From NCBI GenBank assembly GCA_009763385.1, contig CM019824.1:106286660-106350659 (forward strand): a stretch of DNA of 64,000 bases, read 5' to 3'. The notes beneath the pieces are model-generated. The model saw only the letters and a program-made list of their open reading frames with translations, had not been told where the DNA came from and did not search any database. A program made the position numbers and the translations under genes. Source of the DNA: Coix lacryma-jobi var. lacryma-jobi (taxonomy: Eukaryota; Streptophyta; Magnoliopsida; Poales; Poaceae). Of this stretch, positions 45,151-56,887 are shown piece after piece. Positions within the stretch are counted from its first letter, which is position 1; the number at the start of each line of letters is the position of its first letter.

Positions 45151-46971
45151 ATGGATCGCGGCGTGGGCAAACCGCCGTTTTTCGATGGGACGAACTATGC
45201 GTATTGGAAGATACGTATGTCGGCCTATTTGCAGAGCTTGGGCGCTTCGATCTGGGATATTTGCAACTCCCCTGATTACGTGGTCTTGGCTGCTCGTGTG
45301 AATCAACAGCAGATCGATGAGCACGATGCCAATAGCCGAGCCCGTAATGCTCTTTTCTCTTGTTTGAGCATGGGTGAGTTTGATCGCGTTTCTCACCTCG
45401 CTACGGCTCGGGAGATCTGGGACACTCTCATGCGTTTTCATGAGGGCACCTCTCAAGTCAAAACCCGACTCTACGAGTCGTTCAAGCGAGAGTATGAGAA
45501 CTTTAGACATCAACCTGGCGAGAGCATAGAAAGTTTATTCGCTCGCTTTCAGGTGATTGTCAACAGGATGAGGGCTAACAGAGAGCAGTTGCCATTTGAC
45601 GATCATGAGCGTGCTTTGAAGCTTTTGCACACTCTTGACCGTTCGGTGTGGGACTCCAAGGTTCAGGCAATCATCGAATCGCCGAACTATGAGACTCCTC
45701 ACCTGCGACGAGCTCTTCAGTAAGCTCAAGTCCAGTGAGATTGATGCTATGGCGAGGGCTTCTTTTGAAAATCCTTCTCGCCCGTCCATGGCTTTGGTTT
45801 CCGGCTCTTCCTCTAACCCCTCAGCTGGCTTTGCGCTTTCTTCTCTCTTTTCTGTGACAGAGGACCAGCTGGAGTCTTTGGGAGACGACGAGTTGGCTTT
45901 GCTTGCCAACCGGTTCTCGCGGTTCCACAACAACCGCATGAACCGCCGTCGAGGAGGAGGACGCACGGATGCTACGAGTGCGGCGACCCCGACCACTTCA
46001 TCGCCACTGCCCCAAGAAGAACAAGCACTGGGCAAGGGCGAACATGGGCGCAGCGCGACTCCAAGTACAAGGAGAAGCACGTCCCCCCAAGGCACAAGAA
46101 ACGGGGCGGCTTCGACAAAGAGTACATCAAGAAGAAGTACTTGGAGAAGCAGCAAGCTGAGCAGCGCGCGTTCTTCGCCACGCTCAGCGACGTCGACGGC
46201 TCGGATGACGACTCCGCCAGCTCGAGCGATGACGAGTCCGAGAAGAAGAAGAGGATCGAGGACAAGCTGAACGGCCTCTGCTTCTTCGCCGACGACGACG
46301 GCTTCTGCACCATGGCGCTCGGAGATGAGGTCGACGGCGAGCCGGAGCGTACCCCTCGGAACGACGACGACGACGACACCTCCCAGGTATCTCTCACCTA
46401 CGACGAGCTTTCCTCCGAGGTTGAGAAGTTGACTGCTGCCCTCCTTAGTCAAGATAAGTTGCTTAGGCGTGCCGCTAGAGAGCGCAAGGAGTTTAGGCAG
46501 AAGTGGGAGGACACGGTGAAGGAGCTTGAGTTCGCTCGGTCCACCGTGGTTGTGTCGGAGGAGTTGGAGTGCGAGAGTTGCGCCGCGCACATGACGGATC
46601 TTCTCACTCTGAGGAGTAAGCATGCTGCGCTGGTAGATGAGGTGGATGAGCTCCGAGCTAGACCGCAGCTGTTGGGTGCGTGCAAGACTTGTCCTGTCTT
46701 GCAATCCGAGTTGGCAGAGAAGAATGCCAAGCTTGAGTCTTTAGAGAAGGCCGGCTCGGATAGCACTTGTGTCAAGAGGTGTGCTTTGTGTGAGGGCCTG
46801 GAGCAGGAGATGGCCAATGTGAGGCATGACAAGGTGCGTACCGAGGAGGAAAACACATACCTTCGGACCGTCTTGTCATGGGTGTCTTGTGGTGAGCCTC
46901 AGCTCGGGATGATGATCTCCCAATTCAAGCGAGCTGTGGGCCCCTGGTGTAGGTCTTGGCCAGAGTGTTGA
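45151..46971 (+). pseudogene. A1 gag, frameshifted
   Basis: ATG 45151 (MDRGVGKPPFFDGTNYAYW) starts a copia gag with the expected YWKIRM, AREIWDTLMRFHEG and ESLFARFQVIVNRM motifs. The frame breaks near 45712 and continues in another frame (CDELFSKLKSSEIDAMARAS). It shifts again near the zinc knuckle at 45972-46012, where CYECGDPDHFIA has lost the base that would keep its last Cys in frame. From 46141 an acidic region and a long coiled coil (about 46400-46860) follow, with several CxxC pairs. The intact protein would form the particle shell; this copy cannot. Confidence 0.88.
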
Positions 46972-47177
46972 TCTTTCAGCCTTTGGGAAGATTGGAGAGT
47001 CTAGTGGTCTTGATCCGATGTGAGAAGCCCAACTCCACCACTACTCCCAAACTAACCAAGCTTCCACCCAAAGAGCCTGCCAAGCCTGTCACCAAGGATG
47101 GAGTGGTAGTTGAACCTCCCAGGCTCCACCCAAGAATCCACAATGGCAACCCAAGCCAAATCACCTAAAGAACAAGC

Positions 47178-47785
47178 TTGACACAATGCCACCCATCCGA
47201 GAGGAGTTGCCACAGAAGGCAAGGGCAAGGTGAACCATACCCCATCCCTGCAAACCAACAACCCCCTTTGCGCGCGGTGAGGTTTCAGTGTGACTTTTGT
47301 GGGCGGGATGGTCACCTGAGTGAGTTCTGCTTTAGGCGCAAGAGAGAGGCGCGTCGTGCTAGGGAGATGCAGAACCCGGACATGTTTCATCCCAGCTCGT
47401 GGTGGACATGCTCCGAAGCCTCAGGGGAGAGCTGCTAGGTCTGGAGGGAAGCGTACCCAGCCTAGGCAGCATGAGAGAGCCCCTAGGAGGGAGACTAGGC
47501 CTAGAGGTGGAGCACCTCAGTTTGTTAGGCCTAGGCAGGAGAGCTCCGAGGAGAGACGCTAGAGTTGAGCAGCAGGCTCCTAGGCGTAGACCTCGTAGAG
47601 AGCGTGCCCGACGGGGTCCTGCTTTTGCAGGTAACGGACCCCGTGGCGGAGGCTTTGTTGAGCGCTTGTCCCCACCGCAGGTAGAGTTTCGCGGTGAGCG
47701 CTTCTTCCCCAGCGGACCACGTTTTCCTCAGCGTGGTGATCGCTTCCCTCGTAGACAGCTAGGAATGGTTTTTACACTAACCTTC
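47178..47785 (+). pseudogene. A1 gag C-terminal region with a second zinc knuckle
   Basis: CDFCGRDGHLSEFC (47290-47331) is a perfect CX2CX4HX4C knuckle, followed by arginine-rich, RNA-binding-like sequence spread over shifting frames. It lies about 430 codons after the first knuckle. 46972-47177 between them is low-complexity, frame-broken linker. Confidence 0.7.
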
Positions 47786-47787
47786 TT

Positions 47788-48315
47788 TTGAGCAGCCGGC
47801 CCAACACTGGTTTTCCCCTTATTTCACTAACCCCAGTGTTGGACCGTATGTTCACCCTATGTCTTTTTATTGATGTAGGAGGAGCGGTTGGAGGACATTT
47901 GGCTTGGGATTCCGGTTGCTCGAGGCACATGACCGGAAATGCCAAATGGTTCTCCAGCCTAGTCCGGTCGCCGGAAAGGAGTACATAACCTTCGGCGACA
48001 AAGGTAAGGGCAGGTATTGTCCGTTGGTGAGTGCGGGTTAATGAGCACTTTGTGTTGCGCGAGGTTGCTCTTGTTTCTAACCTGCATTTTAACTTGCTTT
48101 CTGTTTCGCAACTTTTTCGTGAAGGCTATGAGATTCGTTTCAAACCGAACCTTAGCCGGATCTTAGATCCTCAGGGTGATCTTGTATGTCTGATTTCACC
48201 CTTTGGGAATGTCTTTCGCGCGAATTTCTCAAAGTCGTTTGGATCTTCTCGCTGTCTTTTGGCTAGTCCTTCTTCTTCTGATCTTTGGAAGTGGCATAGG
48301 AGGCTCGGTCCTTGA
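47788..48315 (+). pseudogene. A1 protease and pre-integrase region
   Basis: WDSGCSRHMTGNAKWF near 47904-47950 is the copia aspartic protease site. The frame is broken at 47988-48031 and resumes with NLLSVSQL and WKWHRRLG at 48280-48310. A stop follows where the conserved His of the pre-integrase motif is expected. Confidence 0.85.
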
Positions 48316-48475
48316 GTTTTGACTTGCTTGCAAGACTTAGCTCACTTGGCTAATCCGAGGATTGCCCAAGCTTTCGTTGGAGAAGGATCTAGTTTGCCAT
48401 GCTTGCCGGCATGGAAGATGGTTGCTGCTCCCCACCATCCTTTGACCAAGGTTATGACCTCGCACCCCGGAGCTT

Positions 48476-49240
48476 TTGCATATGGACCTTGTTGGTCCGG
48501 CTCGGGTGAGCTCGGTTGGTGGGAAGTGGTATGTGCTTTTTGTTGTTGACGACTTTTCGAGGTATTCGTGGGTCTTCTTTTTAGTTGAGAAGTCCGAGAC
48601 ATTCTCCTTCGCTCGCGATCTGATTTTGCGTCTTCAGAACGAGTTCCCTTTGAACTCGATGCGAGCGATTAGAAGTGATAATGGTTCCGAGTTTAAAAAT
48701 TCGGTTTTTGAGAAGTTTTGTAACCGCCTTGGTTTGGAGCATCAGTTTTCTTCCCCCTATACACCGCCCCAAAATGGTGTTGTAGAGAGGAAGAATCGGA
48801 CCCTTGTTGAGATGGCCAGGACGATGCTTGATGAGCATAGGACTCCTAGGCGCTATTGGGCCGAAGCTATGAACACTGCATGCTATATTTCGAATCGCAT
48901 TTTTCTGAGAGCGTTTTTGAAGAAGACCTCTTATGAGTTGCGTTTTGGTCGCCAGCCCAAGGTGAGTTATTTTAGAGTCTTTGGTTGCCACTGTTTTATA
49001 TTGAAAAAAGGCAACCTGGACAAGTTTGAGTCTCGTTCTTCTGACGGTGTGTTTTTGGGTTATGGCACTCACACTCGAGCTTATCGTGTACTTAACCTTG
49101 ACACTAACCGAGTCATGGAGACATCAGATGTCACCTTCGACGAGACTCTTGTTTTCCTTCTTCTCGTTTTGAGCGTGCAGGTGATCACGAGGTTGGAGAG
49201 CCTCTTTTCGATGACGAGGAAGAGGGTGCTGAAGGTATAG
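48476..49240 (+). pseudogene. A1 integrase core
   Basis: The frame shows the catalytic positions of copia integrase in HMDLVGPA, IRSDNGSEF and NGVVERKNRT. It then has NRIFLRAFLKKTSYEL and FRVFGCHCFILKKGN. After DVTFDET the frame drifts into unrelated sequence. The upstream zinc finger (48316-48475) is frame-broken. Confidence 0.9.
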
Positions 49241-49566
49241 ATGATCCAGCACCCCCTCCGCCTGCCGCGCCGCCGGGAGCGGCCTCGACGACGACTCACG
49301 GCCCCGACACTTCTTCTTCCTGGGGGCCGTGGGATCCACCTCGCGCGGTACCTTTTGTACCCGGGGTGGAACCAGCTGCTGTTGAGGGGGAGGTCACTTC
49401 TTCCGGGAGGCGCCACGACATATCCAGCGCCAGCACCCCCCTGAACAGATGATCGGCGACATCGACGAGCGGTTACTCGCTCCAGGTCACAGCACATCTC
49501 GCACTTTGCTCATTCTGCTTTTGTTGCGTCTTTTGAGCCCGAGATGTTGGACACGCATTGACGGAT

Positions 49567-51059
49567 CCGGATTGGGTCAATGCCATGCATGAGGAGCTAG
49601 AGAACTTTGAGCGAAATCGGGTTTGGGTTCTAGTGCCACCACCTCCTGACTGTAAACCTATTGGGACAAAATGGGTATTTAAAAACAAGCAAGGAGAGGA
49701 GGGCCACATTGTGAGAAACAGGCCCGGCTTGTAGCGAAGGGTTATAGTCAGAAGGAGGGGATAGATTATGAGGAGACCTTCGCTCCTGTAGCTCGTTTGG
49801 AGGCTATTAGGATACTCTTGGCTTATGCTGCATCCATGGGTTTCAAACTTTTTCAAATGGATGTCAAGAGTGCCTTCTTAAACGGCTACATTGAGGAGGA
49901 GGTCTATGTCCAGCAACCCCCCGGTTTTGAAAATCCCAAGTTTCCAAACCATGTCTTTAAACTCCACAAAGCTTTGTATGGTTTGAAACAAGCCCCTAGA
50001 GCCTGGTATGAGAGATTAAAAACCTTTTTGCTAGCTAAGGGTTTTAAAATGGGATGTGTAGATAAAACGCTCTTTCTCCTCAAGCAAGGCAAAGATACTC
50101 TCTTGGTCCAAATTTACGTGGATGATATCATTTTCGGTGGTTCTTCTCACGCTTTGGTTGCCAAGTTTGCAGATACTATGAGCAGGGAGTTCGAGATGAG
50201 CATGATGGGCGAGCTGACTTTCTTTCTCGGGTTGCAAATTAAGCAATCCCGAGAGGGGACGTTTGTGCACCAGGGCAAGTACACGAGGGACTTGCTGAAG
50301 CGGTTTGACATGGGTGAGGCCAAGCCTCTTCCGACGCCCATGTCGACGACGACTGCCCTGGATGCCGACACGGATGGAGAAGCAGTGGACCAGAAGGAGT
50401 ACCGCAGCATGATTGGATCGCTGCTCTACCTGACGGCGACACGGCCGGACATTCAGTTCGCCGTGTGCTTGTGCGCGCGCTTTCAGGCTTCGCCACGCAC
50501 TTCTCACCGTCAGGCGGTGAAGCGCATATTCAGGTACCTTCGTTTCACGCCTGAGTTCGGGATTTGGTATTCTGCTTCCTCCACTCTCTCGCTTTGCGGT
50601 TATTCCGATGCCGATTTTGCTGGTTGTCGCATTGAGCGCAAGTCCACTTCTGGGACTTGCCAGTTTTGGATCTTCTCTTGTGTCGTGGTGGTCTCTCGCA
50701 AGCAGTCTAGTGTCGCTCAGTCTACCACGGAGGCTGAATATGTTGCTGCGGCTAGCTGCTGTTCCCAGTTACTCTGGATGATGGCCACTTTGCGTGATTT
50801 TGGTTTGAGCTTTACTCGAGTTCCTTTGCTTTGTGACAGCACGAGTGCCATTAGCGTTGCTAAGAACCCCGTGCTTCACTCGAAAACCAAACACATTGAT
50901 GTGCGCTTTCATTTCTTGCGAGACCACCAGGAGAAGGGTGATATCGACCTTCGCCATGTCGATACTCATCACCAATTGGCTGATATTTTCACCAAGCCTT
51001 TAGACGAATCAACCTTTAATAGGTTGAGGGGTGAGCTTGGTGTGTGTTTCCCCTTTTAG
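49567..51059 (+). pseudogene. A1 reverse transcriptase and RNase H
   Basis: From about 49567 (DPDWVNAMHEELENF) with a frame break near 49725, then an open frame from 49797 to the stop at 51059. It contains [22 protein letters not shown], intact catalytic YVDD (50115-50126), [27 protein letters not shown] and [12 protein letters not shown]. The C-terminus GVCFPF is usual for the family. The RT core is the best preserved part of this copy. Confidence 0.92.
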
Positions 51060-52734
51060 ATGGGGGAAGCATTTTGAGATGTACAGACTGACTCTTTTAT
51101 TTTGAGGCTCTTTTCTTTTGAGTTTCTTGAGTCTTTCCATTTGGTATCTTCTTTCTTTCAGTTTTGTGTCGGGCATACGCATTTACATTCTGAGCTTCAT
51201 GTCTATATTCACTAGAATGTAATTATGCTCTTGTTAGTATTGCTCCGATACTTATGATGATGCTTGTAGCTTATGCTCTTTCTGATCACTGTTACATGTT
51301 ATGAGCGAGCTATTTTTGGAATGGTGAATTATGCCTAATGTACATAAATCTGAAAATGTTCACCATTGAGATATGCAACTAGCATGTGTAGGGTTGTTGA
51401 GTCCATTCCTGCTTTTCATATATGCTAGGTTGCTATGTCTCTAGTTCTGAGTCATTCACTTGCTTGGTTGTTCATAACTTGCTTAAATCTGAACCAAGTA
51501 TTGTTGAATTGAAAAGATCGAGATGGGATTGCTTGTCAACACCTCATGGTATTGAGACTGTTTCTCATTGCACTTTGAGTTAAACTTGAGCCATGTAGTG
51601 TATGACCGAAACCGTTGCTTTAAGCTTCTGATTGCTTCGGCATAGGCTTCGCACGGTTGAAAAGTTAGGCATGACAAGCTTTCAACCTCTCGCAATCACA
51701 TGCTAAAAATGAACTTGTGAATTCTTTTACCGCTGCAACTCCGATATGAATTTGAAATCACAAGTATATGCTTCATTCCTATGCATGATGATTGAACTTT
51801 GCTAGGGGTAGTTCACCTTGTATATATGCTTAGCACTTGTTTGGATTCCTTCTATACATGTCTAGTGCTATTTTGATGGTGACTATCCTTTTGGCTTAAA
51901 ACTGCTCACATGCTCATATGCTTCATATTTCGTATAAGTGATCAGTTTGAGCCTTTGCTATTTGAGTGCTTAATTGAGATGTTGGAGCTATACTGATTAG
52001 AGCATCTTTGCACTCTTTTGACTATATACTTGAAGCTCCTAACTTGCATTTTGACTTCATATGCATTGTGAAGGAGATCTTGTGTTCAGGGGGAGTTTAT
52101 GTGAAGGGAGTTGCTTCTCCGATACCTTTTGGCCTTGATAAGTGCATTTTCAACTAGGGGGAGAAATTTATGCAAATCATATGCTCCTGTGTTGACCAAC
52201 TAAGGGGAGAATCATTTGTCCTAGTTGCTTGCATTTGTCGAGGGGGAGTTTGCTAGTTGTGTTGAGCCGTTGCCTCTGTCTTGAGGGACTAGCAAACGTT
52301 CCTAGCTTTTCATGAGCTTTCATAAGCTTTTTCATTTGGCTTTCAATTGGTATCGTCTGGTGTGCTTTCCCATTTGGTTTGGGTTAATTTCCAATTGGTT
52401 CGGAGTGATTTTCTTGCTAGTTGTGTTGAGCCTCTGTGCCTCTATCTTGAGGGACTAGCATTTTTCTGTGTCCTCCGATCTTCAATTGGTATCTGCTAGC
52501 GGTGTTGAGCCTGTTCTACCTCTTCTTGAGGGCTAGCTTTGCTTTGCTTGGTTGCGTCGAGCCGTTGCCCATGTCTTTGGGACCAAGTTTTTGCTTCATC
52601 CACTTGACCTTCTTTGGCTTTTGTTAGGCTTTTGGGTCATTTGGTTGGGTTTTCTCTTCCACTCCTCCTACCTACCTCCTTCTTCTTATTCATGATTTGT
52701 TGTGGAGTTGACAATGCACTCATCAGGGGGAGAT
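51060..52734 (+). other. 3' UTR and polypurine tract of A1
   Basis: No ORF3 or other coding sequence is present. The T-rich UTR carries several GGGGGAGA runs. The last, CATCAGGGGGAGAT (52721-52734), is the polypurine tract. It aligns inverted with A5 41864-42936 and 54898-55371. Confidence 0.85.
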
Positions 52735-54892
52735 TGCGGATACATGGGTGTATGCCGAGTCTCTGTGTGATGAGTGATTGTCAACGGAGATGATGCGCAT
52801 GTTCTTTGGCTTGTGTTGTGCAGGTGTCGAGCACGGAGACAGTGATCGATGGCGGGTGAAGGTCAAGTTGCGACGTGCCGTGCCGACGGACCGGGCGCGA
52901 TGAAGGATGGGCGTGCCGTGCGGCGGACGTGCCATGCCGATGTATCGGACGGTGAAGGGCGGACGTGGACTTGGACTGATGGACTGGAGGCCGGAGGATC
53001 AGCTGTGGTGGCTGGCAGCCTGCGACAGCGACAAGCGGAGAAGTGCGATCATGTCGGTGGAAGGGGTGCACAGGCGGTGCATCCCCTCTACGACGCCGGT
53101 TTGTTGGTAGAGCCCGGGAAAAACCAACGGTGGACGGTTTCCAGGTTTGGGCCTCAAAACCTGGGTGCTGGGTTTCCAGGTTGAGCCACAAAACCTGGGC
53201 GCGACGGTTTCCAGGTTGAGCCTCAAAACCTGGGCGTGGGCCGGTTTCCGAGTTTGGGCCTCAAAACTCGGGCGCGGACGGTTTCCGAGTTTGGCCACAA
53301 AACTCGGGCTGGAGGCTGGTTTCCCGGTTTGGGCCTCAAAACCGGGGGCTGATGGAAAAGGCTGGTTTCCCGGTTTGGGCCACAAAACCGGGGGTGCAGA
53401 GTGGTGGCGGCACGTGGCGGCGATCTGAAGGTTGCGTGGAGGCGACGCGGAAGACCGTGCGGGCGTGGCCGTCGGATCTACCTACCACCAGCGGGTGGAC
53501 TAGAATAGCCTTAGGGTTAGGCTGGTCCGCTCTGTAATTAGAGTAGAGAGGGGTAGAGTAGGAAATAGACTTAGGCTAGGTTAGTATAAGTAGTCTAGGG
53601 GAGACACCCTCCTCCCCATCTCAATCTAATCGCAGTTAGAGCTTTCATTTGCTAGGGTTTCCACTCTCCCACACCCCTGCTTTAGCTAGTTGAGATCCGC
53701 AGAGAGACTCCACTCTGTGTACTGTTGATTCGAGGAAGTGAGGCCGTATCCTCACCTTGGAGCACTGATCGATGGTTGATTTGCGTCCTTGATTCGAGTT
53801 CGTGGCTGTGATTTCCGTTTTGCTTGTGTTCTTCGCGGAATCCTTTTTGCTCCACGATTTTCCCGTCGCTTGATCTCTTTGCTCGGTTCATCTTTTGCAA
53901 TTCCGTTTGAACCAAGTTGTTCTAGATCGTGAGGCACTTCTTTCCACCGAAGGAATCATCCTCTAACCTCACGGTCTAGGAGATCGATCGATTTTTCGTT
54001 TCGGGTCACTTTTCTTCCCTTCCCCGAAATTCTTCGATTCATCGATTTGGAGTTAGGTTCGAGCCATGATCTCTTAGAGATAGCTCACTAACCTCCTTGT
54101 GACTTCACTCACCAAGTTTGATCCCTAGAGGATTTGTTTTGGGTGAGTTCTAGTCGAATCGGTGGACGAACAGTGAATTCGCGGGGTGACCGGACGCTTC
54201 ATTCAACGACCGGACGCTGCTACAGTGCGTCCGGTGTTTGAATTCTGTCTGAGTTCTTTTGCTTGACCGGACGCTCTGTTCAAATCGACCGGACGCTCCC
54301 TTCAGTGAGTCCGGTCAGAAACAAAGGTTCCAGAAACGTTTTTCTGTGACCGGACGCGTCCGATGCCCATGACCGGACCCTCTGGTGAGTCCGATCGTTT
54401 TTTCGGTGTTTCGTTTTGCTCGACCGGACGCTGGTTTTTGGAACTGATCGGACGCGCTGCTCGCACTGTTCCCGTGTTTTTGACTCATCTGACCGGACGC
54501 TCAGTGAACGACCGGACGCTTGAGCTCCGTGCGTCCGGTCGCGAACAGAGAGCTCCCAGAGCTGTTTTCTGACGACCGGACGCGTTCCTGTCCCTGCTGA
54601 CCGGACGCAGGCCAGAGTCCGTCCTATGCTGTTTCGCGTGTTTTTCGTTCGCGGCTCGTTCGTTCTTGATCGGATTTGAGTTCCGTCTTTGGGTTGGCTT
54701 TCAGGGTTGTCTAGTGTCCCGCTGTGCTTCTAGGAAGCATCCACCTACATCTAGGGTCGTGGACATTAGCAAGCTCTAGGTTTCGCTTTTTGGGTTGATC
54801 TTGGGACAGTGGCATCTAGTTTCCGAAAGGAAATTTTGAAGCTCCCATTCACCCCCCCTCTGGTCGCTTTCGGGTAGCTTCTCGGTCCTTCA
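52735..54892 (+). repeat. 3' LTR of A1 (2,158 bp)
   Basis: Near-identical to the 5' LTR with scattered substitutions and small indels (for example near 53530 and 53630). It contains the hairpin array at 53136-53394 and the word array at about 54188-54623. Confidence 0.95.
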
Positions 54893-55371
54893 ACACTACA
54901 CGCTCAAGTTTGACTCAATGTGCAATGAGAAACCGTCTCGATAACCTGATGTGCGGGTCAAGTGATCCCATCTCGATCTTTTCAATTCCTTAGACTTGGT
55001 TCAAATTTTTTATAAATATGAACACACCAAGGAAGTGAAGGACTCAGAACTAGAGACATAACAACCTAGCAAATGTAAAGCACAAGTGACTTCAACACCT
55101 TCTACACATGCTGTTGCCAAACTCAATGGTGAACATGTTTTCAAATTTTATGTTGAGTTAAGCATATTCACAGTTCTGAAAATAGCTTAGCTCACAACAT
55201 GTATCAGTGATCAAAAAGAGCCTAAGCTAAAAGCATCATCATATATCATCGGAGCACCACTGATCAGAGCATAAATTCATTCTACAAATTATAGACATGA
55301 AGCTCGAAAATATAAGATGAAAACATCATAAATGCACAAACTAAACAAGAAAAAAATAAAAGTAGTCAGTC
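54893..55371 (-). mobile_element. A5 3' UTR, right of the A1 insertion
   Basis: The TSD copy acact is followed by sequence matching A1 51060-51560 inverted. Non-coding. Confidence 0.85.
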
Positions 55372-56887
55372 CTATATTACAGAACCAAAATGTTTCCCCC
55401 AACTAAAAGGGAAAACACACACACCAAGCTCACCTCTCAACCTAGCAAAGGTTGATTGGTCCAAAGGCTTGGTGAAAATATCTGCCAATTGAAGATGAGT
55501 ATCGACATGGTGAAGGTCGATATCACCCTTCTCATAGTGGTCTCGCAAGAAATGAAAGTGCACATCAATGTGTTTGGTCTTAGAATGCAGCACGGGGTTC
55601 TTAGCAACGCTAATCGCACTCGTGCTGTCACAAAGCAATGGAACTCGAGAAAAACTCAGACCCAAATCACGCAAAGTGGCCATCATCCACAACAACTGGG
55701 AACAGCAGCTAGCTGCAGCAACATATTCTGCCTCTATGGTAGACTGAGCGACACTAGACTGCTTGCGAGAAGACCAAGATACAAGGGAAGAACACAAAAA
55801 TTGACAAGTCCCAGAAGTGGACTTGCTCTCAAGTCGGCAACCAGCAAAATCAGCATCCGAGTAACCACAAAGGGAGAGGGTGGAAGAAGCAAAATACCAA
55901 ATCCCGAACTTAGGTGTGAAACAGAGATACCTCATAATGCGCTTGACCGCCTGATGGTGAGAAGTCGGCGGCGACGACTGAAATCGCACGCAAAGACACA
56001 CTACGAACTGCATGTCCGGGCGTGTCGCCGTCAGGTACAGCAGCGACCCGATCATACTCCGGTACGCCTTCTAGTCCACTGCTTCTCCATCCTTGTCCGC
56101 ATCCAGGGCCGTCGTGGTCGACATGGTGTTGGAAGAGGCTTGGCCTCACCCATATCGAACTTCTTCAATATGTCCTTGGTGTACTTGCGCTGGTGCACGA
56201 ATGTCCCCTCTCGTGATTGCTTGATTTGCAACCCGAGGAAAACGTCAACTCGCCATCATGCTCATCTCAAATTCCCTGCTCATAGTATCTGCAAACTTGG
56301 CAACCAAAGCGTGAGAAGAACCACCGAAAATGATATCATCCACGTAAATCTGAACCAATAAAAAAAAAAAATTTTCAAAGTGTCATTGCCTTTGCTTGAG
56401 GAGAAAAGGGTTTTATCCACACATCCCATTTTAAAACCCTTAGCAAACAAAAAGGTTTCAAACCTATCATACCAGGCTCTCGGGGCTTGTTTCAAACCAT
56501 GCAAAGCTTTGTGAAGTTTAAAAACATGGTTTGGAAACTTGGGATTTTCGAAACCGGGGGGTTGTTTCACATACACCTCTTCTTCTATGTAACCGTTTAG
56601 GAAGGCACTCTTGACATCCATTTGAAAAAGTTTAAACCCTTTGGATGCAGCAAAAGCCAAGAGGATCCTAATTGCCTCCAAACGAGCTACAGGAGCAAAA
56701 GTCTCCTCATAGTCTATCCTCTCCTTCTGACTATACCCCTGGGCTACAAGTCTGGCCTTGTTTCTCACAACATGGCCATCTTCTCCTTATTTGTTTTTGA
56801 AAACCCATTTTGTCCCAATAGGGTGACACTCAGGAGGAAGAGGAACAGGAACCCAAACCCAATTTCTCTCAAAATTTTCAAGCTCCT
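55372..56887 (-). pseudogene. A5 reverse transcriptase and RNase H, degraded
   Basis: On the minus strand 56768-56280 carries [25 protein letters not shown] and [13 protein letters not shown]. The frame is then lost at an A/T run near 56360 just before the YVDD box. 56055-55372 carries [33 protein letters not shown] and [12 protein letters not shown]. It is interrupted on the right by LTR D1 at CTCCT and resumes at 58811. Confidence 0.9.

Larger units (their letters stand above)
42937..54892 (+). mobile_element. A1, full-length copia family A (SIRE/Maximus-like) element
   Basis: LTRs are at 42937-45087 and 52735-54892. The TSD acact is at 42932-42936 and 54893-54897. The primer-binding site follows the 5' LTR and a polypurine tract precedes the 3' LTR. 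It is inserted in the 3' UTR of A5, a member of the same family, in opposite orientation. gag and pol have several frameshifts. There is no third ORF after pol. Confidence 0.95.
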
